Source: Lysobacteraceae bacterium (GTDB lineage: Bacteria > Pseudomonadota > Gammaproteobacteria > Xanthomonadales > Xanthomonadaceae). Taken from it: a stretch of DNA of 64,000 nucleotides. The notes under the pieces were generated by a model. The model saw only the letters and a program-made list of their open reading frames with translations. It was not told where the DNA came from and ran no database searches. How positions within the stretch are numbered: the stretch's first letter is position 1; every line of letters starts with the position of its first letter. A program made the position numbers and the translations under genes. The stretch is from NCBI GenBank assembly GCA_026005075.1, contig BPKJ01000007.1:1-64000 (forward strand). The letters are read 5' to 3'. Shown here piece after piece: positions 20,667 through 27,619 of this stretch.

Positions 20667-21524
20667 ATGCGTGTATCGGTGATACTGCCGGCCAAGAACG
20701 AGGCCGAGGGTCTGCGCAAGGTCCTGCCCGCAATCCGTCGCCATTGCCCGGGGGCCGAGATCCTGGTCGTGGATGACGGCTCCAGCGACGACACCCCGCA
20801 GGTGGCCCGCGAGCACGGCGCAACGGTGCTGCGGTCGCCCTATTCGATGGGCAACGGGGCGGCGATCAAGCGGGGTGCACGGGCCGCGCACGGCGATGTG
20901 CTGGTGTTCATGGACGCCGACGGACAGCACGACCCGGCCGACATCCCGCGCCTGCTGGAACAGCTCGAGCGGGGCTACGACATGGTGGTGGGGGCGCGCT
21001 CCGCCTCCGGTCAGGCCAGCCTCGGCCGTGGTCTGGCCAATGCCTTCTACAACCGGCTTGCCAGTTGGATGACCGGACACGAGGTCCTGGACCTGACCTC
21101 CGGGTTCAGGGCGGTGCGCGCCGAGCGGTTCCGGGAGTTCCTGCACCTCCTGCCCAACGGTTTCAGCTACCCCACCACCATCACCATGGCCTTCTTCCGC
21201 AGTGCCTACCCGGTGGCCTACCGGCCGATCGAGGTAGCCCGCCGCGTCGGGCACGCAAGCCACATCCGGCCGCTGCGCGACGGCCTGCGCTTCCTGCTGA
21301 TCATCTTCAAGATCGCCACGCTCTACTCGCCGCTGAAGCTTTTCGTGCCGGCGGCGGGGTTGTTCTTCGCTGCCGGTGTCGGCTATTACGGGTACACCTT
21401 CGCGACCGCAGGGCGCTTCACCAACATGAGCCTGCTGCTGCTGAGTGCGGCGGTGATCGTCTTTCTGGTCGGCCTTGTGTCCGAACAGATTACTTCGCTG
21501 GTCTACAGCAGGTCGCAGGGCTGA
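20667..21524 (+). CDS. GT2 glycosyltransferase, polyprenyl-phosphate type (DPM1-like) with two C-terminal transmembrane helices
   Basis: Probably transfers a sugar from a nucleotide sugar to a polyprenyl phosphate on the cytoplasmic face of the inner membrane. The N-terminal ~225 residues are a GT-A fold: VSVILPAKNEAEGL at the start, ILVVDDGSSDDTP, and the metal-binding DxD in VFMDADGQHDP. Two hydrophobic helices follow (LFVPAAGLFFAAGVGYYGYTF and LLLLSAAVIVFLVGLVS). This architecture resembles dolichol-phosphate mannose synthase and archaeal AglD-type enzymes. It is the first gene of a plus-strand run of seven with short overlaps. The sugar it transfers is unknown. It diverges from pilB across 175 bases. 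Confidence 0.88.
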   Translation: MRVSVILPAKNEAEGLRKVLPAIRRHCPGAEILVVDDGSSDDTPQVAREHGATVLRSPYSMGNGAAIKRGARAAHGDVLVFMDADGQHDPADIPRLLEQLERGYDMVVGARSASGQASLGRGLANAFYNRLASWMTGHEVLDLTSGFRAVRAERFREFLHLLPNGFSYPTTITMAFFRSAYPVAYRPIEVARRVGHASHIRPLRDGLRFLLIIFKIATLYSPLKLFVPAAGLFFAAGVGYYGYTFATAGRFTNMSLLLLSAAVIVFLVGLVSEQITSLVYSRSQG

Positions 21525-21527
21525 TCC

Positions 21528-21929
21528 ATGGTCTGGAGCCGGCGGCTTGGTCAGGTGGAGCTGCTGTGCCGCACTCCGCTGCATCCGCAATGCCGGCTTG
21601 ACCTGCCGGTTGCCACCTTGGACCGGCTTCAGGTCCTCGTTCCCGATCGAAGGATCGACATCGGCTGCACCGACCGCTGGGTGGGGTGGGATCTTTCATC
21701 GGGCCGCAAATATGCAGTCATCGATGACCATGGCCGCGGCGCGCTCGTGGGCGGCGCGCGACCCGGCGTCGAGATCCTGCGTCCTGGCAGCCGAGCTTGG
21801 CGGTGGGCGCTGCTCGTCGAGCTCGCCGTCGTACGCTTGGTCGACCTGCTGACCTGGCCCGACGGTCGATGCTTGCCATCCCGGACAATCGTCACAGCCG
21901 GCTGGGCCGAAATGGCGAGCACTCCATGA
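21528..21929 (+). CDS. Hypothetical 133-residue protein in the glycan operon
   Basis: I do not recognise this protein. It begins 3 bases after the GT2 stop and its TGA overlaps the ATG of the next glycosyltransferase by 4 bases (ATGA at 21926-21929), the same coupling seen in the rest of the operon; this is the main evidence that it is real. It is rich in Arg, Leu, Trp and Cys (Cys in LLCRTP, HPQCRLD, IGCTDRW, DGRCLPS), with a DRWVGWDLSSGRKYAVIDDHG centre and a mildly hydrophobic WRWALLVELAVVRLVDLL stretch that might sit at a membrane. No signal peptide. Third-position GC is somewhat lower than in neighbouring core genes. Confidence 0.6.
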   Translation: MVWSRRLGQVELLCRTPLHPQCRLDLPVATLDRLQVLVPDRRIDIGCTDRWVGWDLSSGRKYAVIDDHGRGALVGGARPGVEILRPGSRAWRWALLVELAVVRLVDLLTWPDGRCLPSRTIVTAGWAEMASTP

Positions 21930-23071
21930 ACGGCCGGCGCGCGATCGTCATGGTTACGACCTCGTTCCCCATCCGTGCCGATGGCAGCGAGGCGGCCGGT
22001 TCTTTCGTGTCCGACCTCACCGAGGAGCTCGCAAGGCACCTGCCTGTGCGTGTGGTCGCGCCGGGCCCGCGCAGCACGCGCGAGCGCTGGACCGACCAGG
22101 TCGAAGTGTTCCGCTTCGCGGCGCCCAACAAGCCGCTTTCCACGCTCGCGCCGTGGCGCCCGGCCGAATTGGTGGCGATCCATCGAGTGCTGCGCGCAGG
22201 CGAGCACGCCACCCGCGAGGCCGTGCAGGTCGGCCCCACGTCGCACATCCTCGCCCTATGGGCGCTGCCGTCGGGCCACTGGGCCCGCCGCGTCTCGCGC
22301 GAAACCGGCGTGCCGTACTCGGTGTGGACGCTGGGCAGCGACATCTGGTCGCTCGGGCGCATTCCGCTGGTGCGCGGCCATCTCCGTCGCGTACTGCGCG
22401 ATGCGCACACCTGCTACTCCGATGGTTTCAAGTTGGCCGAGGATACCCGTCGCATCGGTGGTCGCGAAGTCGCGTTCCTGCCCAGCACGCGACGCATCGA
22501 GCGCACCCGCATCGCGCCGCTCAAGTCGGCGCCACCGTATCGCCTGCTCTTTCTGGGCCGCTGGCACCCCAACAAGGGCGTAGACCTGCTGATCGACGCG
22601 CTCCGCCTGCTGCACGAGGACGACTGGCGGCGTATCGAGGCCGTCGAAATCTGCGGCGGCGGCCCGTTGGAGTCGCAGGTGAAGCAGGGCGTCGCCGAAC
22701 TGCGTGCCTCGGGCCGCCCCGTCGAACTCCGCGGCTACCTCGACAAGGCCGCCGCCGAGGACGCCATCCTTCGCGCCGACTACCTGCTGATCCCGTCGCG
22801 CATCGAGAGCATCCCGGTGGTGTTTTCGGATGCGATGAAGCTTGGATGTCCAGTGGTTTGCTCACCGGTAGGGGACCTCCCACGCATCGCGACGGACGTA
22901 GGCATCGTTGCGTCGGCGGTGTCGGTGGTGGCATGGGCCGATGCCCTCCGTGCGGCACTGGCCACAGCGCCTTCGACGTACCAGGCGGGCATTGCCTCGC
23001 AAAGCACCATGTATTCCCTCGATGGCCTGGCTCTACAGGTTCTCCAAACCCTGGGTGCAGGTGCTGGATGA
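21926..23071 (+). CDS. GT4 family glycosyltransferase
   Basis: A 381-residue retaining glycosyltransferase with two Rossmann domains (GT-B), predicted to add a sugar to a lipid-linked acceptor in the cytoplasm. The N-terminal domain begins VMVTTSFPIRADGSEAAGSF, a donor/acceptor entry typical of GT4. The C-terminal half contains YRLLFLGRWHPNKGVDLLIDA and the E-x7-E donor site region RIESIPVVFSDAMKLGCPVV, where Glu and the following PVVFSDAM form the nucleotide-sugar pocket. Start and stop both overlap neighbours by 4 bases. GC-rich through most of its length; base composition falls sharply in the gene after it. Confidence 0.88.
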   Translation: MNGRRAIVMVTTSFPIRADGSEAAGSFVSDLTEELARHLPVRVVAPGPRSTRERWTDQVEVFRFAAPNKPLSTLAPWRPAELVAIHRVLRAGEHATREAVQVGPTSHILALWALPSGHWARRVSRETGVPYSVWTLGSDIWSLGRIPLVRGHLRRVLRDAHTCYSDGFKLAEDTRRIGGREVAFLPSTRRIERTRIAPLKSAPPYRLLFLGRWHPNKGVDLLIDALRLLHEDDWRRIEAVEICGGGPLESQVKQGVAELRASGRPVELRGYLDKAAAEDAILRADYLLIPSRIESIPVVFSDAMKLGCPVVCSPVGDLPRIATDVGIVASAVSVVAWADALRAALATAPSTYQAGIASQSTMYSLDGLALQVLQTLGAGAG

Positions 23072-23826
23072 AGCGTATCCGGCAGCTCTGGGAAAAGCGC
23101 GCCAATCGGTCCGGCGCCAGTCTGGAAGGCGTGCTTTTCAGAGGTTTCTCTGAGCAGGGAAACCTTGCCTTGCACGCTTGGCATCAGAGACTGGTTGAAG
23201 ATCGACTTCTGCCTTGCCTCCCAGAATGTGCACTGGTTCTGGATCTTGGGTGTGGATATGGCCGGATCGGGCGGGTCATTGCCGCGGCGCGAGCGGATGC
23301 CTGCATCGTGGGCCAGGATCTTGCTGCTCCCTATTGCCGGATGTTCCATGATGCCGTTGGGCCCGTTGTCCAGGCCGATCTTGCGATGTCCCCTTTCAAG
23401 GATGGAACCTTTCACGGAATCTGCGCTATCACCGCGTTGATGTACGTGGAGGGCGAGGCGCGCTTCGCGGTCTTCACGGAAATTGCAAGATTGCTTCGTC
23501 CTGGAGGGTATGCGCTGCTTCTCGATCCAGGTGCGGAGCTCCTCGCGATCATGAGACTTCTGGGGCGCCGGCCTTCAGAGACCGCAGGCGAAGGCTTCGG
23601 GCTTCTCGAATACGTCGAACTGGCGCAGGGAGCTGGGTTGGAGGTTGTCGATCGTGGTGGGAATCCGTACTCCAGCGCAGCCTTCCTGTGCACGCTGGGT
23701 GGACGGATCGCTCCGGGCGTCTTTGCTCGCTGGCTGCACAGCGGCAAGTCAAGCGGTGGGTATTCGCGAGCAGCCCTTCATCGGTGGCTTCTGGTGCGGC
23801 GCCGTGCTGGGCATAGCCACCCATGA
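23068..23826 (+). CDS. Class I SAM-dependent methyltransferase (first of two)
   Basis: A 252-residue cytoplasmic methyltransferase. The SAM-binding motif I is LVLDLGCGYGRIGRVIAAA at about residues 55-73; motif II/III is carried by VQADLAMSPFKDGTFHGICA and LLRPGGYALLLDPGAELL. The acceptor is unknown; in this setting a sugar hydroxyl, amine or carboxyl group of the glycan is plausible. It overlaps the upstream GT4 and the downstream flippase-like gene by 4 bases each. GC content drops here relative to the flanking genes, which suggests a separate origin. Confidence 0.85.
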   Translation: MKRIRQLWEKRANRSGASLEGVLFRGFSEQGNLALHAWHQRLVEDRLLPCLPECALVLDLGCGYGRIGRVIAAARADACIVGQDLAAPYCRMFHDAVGPVVQADLAMSPFKDGTFHGICAITALMYVEGEARFAVFTEIARLLRPGGYALLLDPGAELLAIMRLLGRRPSETAGEGFGLLEYVELAQGAGLEVVDRGGNPYSSAAFLCTLGGRIAPGVFARWLHSGKSSGGYSRAALHRWLLVRRRAGHSHP

Positions 23827-24671
23827 GTAATCAGACCGTATTGCTCCAGATGACGGCACTGTTTCCTGCCGCCACGCTTGTTATTTTACATTTCTATCTA
23901 GAGCCCTTGCGATGGCATTTCGTATATTTCCGGAGGTCTCGCCCTTGGTGCACGGTGCGTGATCTCTATCTTGCGACGGCGTTGGCTTCTTATCTGCTTC
24001 CCTTCAAGATGGGCATCCCGCTTCGCATCGCTCTGGTTGCCCGCGTCCTCCATTTCAAGAGTCGTTTCACGCTGGGGCGCATGGCGCTCGATTCAGTGTT
24101 GATGTTTGTCTGCTGGGCTGTTTTGGCATCGCTTGCAGGTGGCCTGCAGGTGGGCCCTTCCATCCTGCGCTTGACATCGTGGCAGGCAGTGCTTGCTTCG
24201 CTCGTTCTACTGTTGGTTTTCTTCGTTCTTTTGTACCTCGCCAGGGGATCCTTTCTTCGATCGCTCGAGATCACCCACCACGTTGGGGCGAGAGGTGCCT
24301 TGGTCGTCCTCGCTGTGGGTACGGTCGATGTCGCCGGCTACGGGTTCCGACATGGGTTCATGGCGGTGGCGGTCGGGCTGGACCCCGCTTTGTTCTGGAC
24401 ATGGTCCTCACTTGGTCTCGTGGCGACGTTTTCAGGGATCCTGTCGGGCCTGCCATTGGGGATCGGCGGTTACGACGCGATCCTTCTCGGTTCCTATATT
24501 GCCGTGGGTGGCGAGCCTTCGCAGGCTCTCCAGGTTGTTATCCTGAATCGCATCTTGTCGTTCGGTACTGCTGGATTGCTCGGTGCTCCCGCGGCGCGGC
24601 GTCTTGGCTTTGGCGCTAGCATTGCTGAATATTGGGTCCGTCTTAAGGAGATGGTCGGTGGCAGGAGGTAA
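23823..24671 (+). CDS. Flippase-like integral membrane protein (LPG_synthase_TM / UPF0104 family)
   Basis: A 282-residue polytopic inner-membrane protein of the lysylphosphatidylglycerol synthase transmembrane region family (also called UPF0104), with about six to eight helices (for example AVLASLVLLLVFFVLLYLAR and LGLVATFSGILSGLPLGIGG). Family signatures are the ALASYLLPFKMGIPLRIALVAR segment near the N-terminus and SGLPLGIGGYDAILLG near the C-terminus. Members are often fused or adjacent to GT2 enzymes (as in archaeal AglD) and are proposed to help move or present lipid-linked sugars. The early part is clearly AT-richer than the rest of the window: bases 23881-23940 contain 24 G/C out of 60. 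It overlaps both neighbours. Confidence 0.83.
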   Translation: MSNQTVLLQMTALFPAATLVILHFYLEPLRWHFVYFRRSRPWCTVRDLYLATALASYLLPFKMGIPLRIALVARVLHFKSRFTLGRMALDSVLMFVCWAVLASLAGGLQVGPSILRLTSWQAVLASLVLLLVFFVLLYLARGSFLRSLEITHHVGARGALVVLAVGTVDVAGYGFRHGFMAVAVGLDPALFWTWSSLGLVATFSGILSGLPLGIGGYDAILLGSYIAVGGEPSQALQVVILNRILSFGTAGLLGAPAARRLGFGASIAEYWVRLKEMVGGRR

Positions 24672-25386
24672 GGATTGGCAATCGTTTTATGTCCAGGAGG
24701 CGGGACGTTACGAGGCTGCCCGTTACGGTTCAGCCTATGGAGCGGCCTTCCGCAGCGCCCACCGCGCCGTGGTAAACCAACTTCTGGATCGTGTGGGGCG
24801 GGTCGGTTACGCAGCCGATGTGGCGTGCGGCACGGGTCAGCTGCTCCCTTGCCTTCTGGAGCGTGCGGACTGCGTGGTGGGCTGCGATCTCACCCGAGAG
24901 ATGCTCCTCGTCGGCAAAACCTCGCTCGCTACGAGTACCGCATCGTTCGTCCAGGCCGACTCCTTTCACTTGCCCTTTAGGAGAGGGACTCTCGACGTGC
25001 TCGTCAGTTCACGTTTCCTTCACCTTTTTCCGATCGAGCAGCAACGCGAGGTCCTGCTCGAGTTTCGGCGCGTTCTGCGTCCAGGTGGCCTGCTTGTGGT
25101 CGATTTTTACAACCGACGCAGCAGGGTGCTTCTCGCACCCTTGATAAACATCTACCGTAGGCTCGCCAGAAAACGTCCCGAGCATGACGTGCATTTAACC
25201 CCGCGTGAGGCCTCCCGCTTGTTGGCGGAAGTGGGTTTCGAGCCTGCTTCTACGCGCGGTGTAGGAAGCTACTTCGTCGTACCGCTGCTGTGGTTGCCGC
25301 ATGCGTGGATAGCCAGGCTCATGCGTGGGCAAGTCTTCGCGAACGCATGGATGGCCGAGCAGTGGATCATCGCAGCGCGGGCGTGA
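24658..25386 (+). CDS. Class I SAM-dependent methyltransferase (second of two)
   Basis: A 242-residue methyltransferase with SAM motif I in YAADVACGTGQLLPCLL, motif II in CVVGCDLTREMLLVGK and a post-motif LVSSRFLHLFP / LRPGGLLVVDFYNRRS. It differs clearly from the methyltransferase at 23068, so it is not a recent duplicate. The start is the GTG at 24658, preceded by AAGGAG at a good distance and overlapping the flippase-like gene by 14 bases. Likely modifies a sugar or lipid intermediate of the same pathway. Low GC compared with core genes. Confidence 0.85.
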   Translation: MAGGKDWQSFYVQEAGRYEAARYGSAYGAAFRSAHRAVVNQLLDRVGRVGYAADVACGTGQLLPCLLERADCVVGCDLTREMLLVGKTSLATSTASFVQADSFHLPFRRGTLDVLVSSRFLHLFPIEQQREVLLEFRRVLRPGGLLVVDFYNRRSRVLLAPLINIYRRLARKRPEHDVHLTPREASRLLAEVGFEPASTRGVGSYFVVPLLWLPHAWIARLMRGQVFANAWMAEQWIIAARA

Positions 25387-26456
25387 ATCGTATGTTCTTC
25401 TTCGCCATCGGTGCCCATCCTCCCTGGACCGAGGGTAGAAAGAATCTAGTCCGCGATTATGTTGAGGAGTTTTCCGCGCGAGGTCTGGATGTTCAGCTCA
25501 TATCCGGTTCCTCCGGCTGGTTTGCCGGCCAGGTGATTCGTGCCTTTTCGGATCTACTCCGGAGTCTGCGTACCGCGGCGCCTCAGTGTCTCGTGCATTT
25601 CCCACATGGTCGGTTCACGGGTTGGCGCGGTTTCGCCAATCGCTGCATTTCTTACCTGGTGCGCAAGATCGCACGTTGGTACGGCGTTCCCATGCTGACC
25701 GTGCTTTACAGTGCGGACGGTCTTCTGCTGTCCGCTGCGAAAAGGCTTTTTGGGCCGGTCGCAGCGGTCGGTGTTTCCGGGGCAGAAGTGGTGTCGCTTC
25801 CTCTCGCTACTCGAGTGCGTTGCATGCGCGTCGCTCCTGATGCGATACCTGGCGTTTTTCGCGTTCTTTTCCTCTGTGGTTATCAGCGCGCCTCGCGAGA
25901 TGTTTTGGACGGGCTGCTCCACGAGCGTGGGCTTGCTCGCCTGCTCATGGCCTGCCGAGGTCTCGAGGAGCGCGTCGCCCTCACCGTTGCGGTGCCCTTG
26001 CTGAGGGAACCCTGGGCACGGTCCTACCTAGCAAGCAAAGCCAAGGCGCTGTGTCCGTCCTTGAGGGTCGATTTTGTCGAGAACGGCGACCCGCATGCTC
26101 TGCTCGCTGAAAGTGATCTGTTCGTCTTTCCTTATGCGGTCGAACACGAGGTTTTCGTGCCCACGTCGCTGCTGGAGGCCATGATGGTTGGCGTGCCGGC
26201 GGTCGCTTCGGACCGCCGCATGTACCGCTCCCTCACGGTGGCTGGTGGCGTAGCCCGCTGCGAGTTGGCCCTGGATGATTCGGTCGCGGCGCTGCACGAA
26301 GCATTGCGCCGAGTCCTGGACGATTACCCGATGGCAGTGAAAAGAGCAATCGATGCGCGGACGTGGTGCACCGAGCACTGGTCTATCCAGCATTCCGCAG
26401 ATGAATTGCTGCGTGCGGTGAGCGCGGCCGTGTTCGCTCAGAGGCGAGAAGCTTAG
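25383..26456 (+). CDS. Divergent GT4-like glycosyltransferase
   Basis: A 357-residue protein with the two-domain layout of GT-B glycosyltransferases. The N-terminal part begins FFFAIGAHPPWTEGRKNLVRDYVEEF, the usual opening of GT4 enzymes. The C-terminal half has DLFVFPYAVEHEVFVPTSLLEAMMVGVPAVASD, where the PTSLLEAM segment takes the place of the nucleotide-sugar-binding EAM motif. The start is the GTG at 25383 (GTGA overlap with the previous stop); the ATG at 25392 is possible. The stop overlaps the convergent DegT gene by 4 bases, ending the plus-strand operon. Less GC-rich than core genes. Confidence 0.78.
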   Translation: MNRMFFFAIGAHPPWTEGRKNLVRDYVEEFSARGLDVQLISGSSGWFAGQVIRAFSDLLRSLRTAAPQCLVHFPHGRFTGWRGFANRCISYLVRKIARWYGVPMLTVLYSADGLLLSAAKRLFGPVAAVGVSGAEVVSLPLATRVRCMRVAPDAIPGVFRVLFLCGYQRASRDVLDGLLHERGLARLLMACRGLEERVALTVAVPLLREPWARSYLASKAKALCPSLRVDFVENGDPHALLAESDLFVFPYAVEHEVFVPTSLLEAMMVGVPAVASDRRMYRSLTVAGGVARCELALDDSVAALHEALRRVLDDYPMAVKRAIDARTWCTEHWSIQHSADELLRAVSAAVFAQRREA

Positions 26457-27619
26457 GCAAGAACTTCGGTCACCGTTCTCGCGATCCTGGCAATGTCAGT
26501 GCTGCCGAGCTTCGCCGACAAGGGCAGGCTTACCGTCTCGCGCCCAATTTGCATGGCGTTTGGCCACTGCTCCGGCCGCCAGCCAAAGCGCTGCCGGTAG
26601 TAGGGGTGCTCGGGGATCGAGAGGTAGTGCACGCCGGTGCCGATGCCGGCCTCGTGCATGCGCTGAAGAAAAACGTCGCGTTCGATGCCGCAGCGCCGTG
26701 GATCGATGCGCAGCGTGTAGAGGTGGTAGGCGTGGCGGGTGTCGCCCGCGGGCTCGGCCGGACGCTCGACCGGGAGTTCGGCAAAGGCCTGCTGGTAGGT
26801 CGACCAGATCTCCTTGCGACGCAGCCAGTTCGCTTCCACGCGGGCGAGCTGATGGATGCCAAGGGCGGCCTGCAGGTCGGTCATGTTGTACTTGAAGCCG
26901 CATTCGACGACCTGGTAGTGCCGGTAGCCCTTGTCGCTGAAGCGGTGCCAGGCGTCCTTGCTCATGCCGTGCAGCGCGAGAATCCTTGCGCGGGCGATGC
27001 GCTCGAGGGCACGGCCGAGGATCATGCCGCCTTCGCCGGTGACCACGTTCTTGGTCACGTAGAAGCTGAAGCAGCCGAAATCGCCGAAGGTGCCGGCCTT
27101 GCGGCCCTTGTACTCGGTCTCGATGGCGTGGGCGCAGTCTTCGATCACGGCAAGCCCGTGCCGGTGTGCGATGGCCATGATGGCGTCCATCTCGCAGGGG
27201 CGGCCGGCGAAGTGCACCGGGAGAATGGCCTGGGTCCGCGGGGTGATGGCCGCTTCGATCGCGGCGGGGTCGATGCACTGGGTGGCGGGATCCACATCGG
27301 CCAGCACCGGAGTGAGGCCTGCGTGCAGGATGGCATTGACGGTGGCGCAGAAGGTCAGCGGCGTGGTGATCACCTCTGCCCCCGGATCGAGTCCGGCGGC
27401 GGTCATGGCGATGTGCAGCGCTGCCGTGCAGGAGTTGACCGCGGCAACCTGGGCCGCCGCGACACCCTTGTAGTTGGCGAAGTCGGCCTCGAAACGGGCC
27501 ACGCGCGGACCGGTCCCGATCCAGCCCGAACGCAGGCAGGCCACGACCTCGGCCATCTCCTCCTCGCCGAGCGCGGGGCTGCCGAAGACGATGTAGTCCC
27601 TTGCGGTGGTGCCGGTCAT
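26453..27619 (-). CDS. DegT/DnrJ/EryC1 family sugar aminotransferase
   Basis: PLP-dependent aminotransferase of 388 residues that probably converts a nucleotide-linked keto-sugar into an amino-sugar. The PLP lysine is in YVTKNVVTGEGGMIL, the phosphate/cofactor region in AVNSCTAALHIAM, and the Asp that binds the pyridine in AVIEDCAHAIETEYKGR. HYLSIPEHPYYRQRFG near the C-terminus is typical of the family. The start is the ATG at 27619, 4 bases inside the upstream membrane protein gene, so the two form a minus-strand operon that lies downstream of the pilins. It supports the presence of an amino-sugar in the glycan. No dehydratase partner lies in the window. Confidence 0.9.
   Translation of the reverse strand: MTGTTARDYIVFGSPALGEEEMAEVVACLRSGWIGTGPRVARFEADFANYKGVAAAQVAAVNSCTAALHIAMTAAGLDPGAEVITTPLTFCATVNAILHAGLTPVLADVDPATQCIDPAAIEAAITPRTQAILPVHFAGRPCEMDAIMAIAHRHGLAVIEDCAHAIETEYKGRKAGTFGDFGCFSFYVTKNVVTGEGGMILGRALERIARARILALHGMSKDAWHRFSDKGYRHYQVVECGFKYNMTDLQAALGIHQLARVEANWLRRKEIWSTYQQAFAELPVERPAEPAGDTRHAYHLYTLRIDPRRCGIERDVFLQRMHEAGIGTGVHYLSIPEHPYYRQRFGWRPEQWPNAMQIGRETVSLPLSAKLGSTDIARIARTVTEVLA

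Noticed and set aside
26453-27619. Assigning the DegT aminotransferase to a named pathway (WecE, PglE, perosamine synthase)
   Set aside because: The family is clear but the substrate cannot be read from sequence alone, and no nucleotide-sugar dehydratase or epimerase lies in the window to narrow it.
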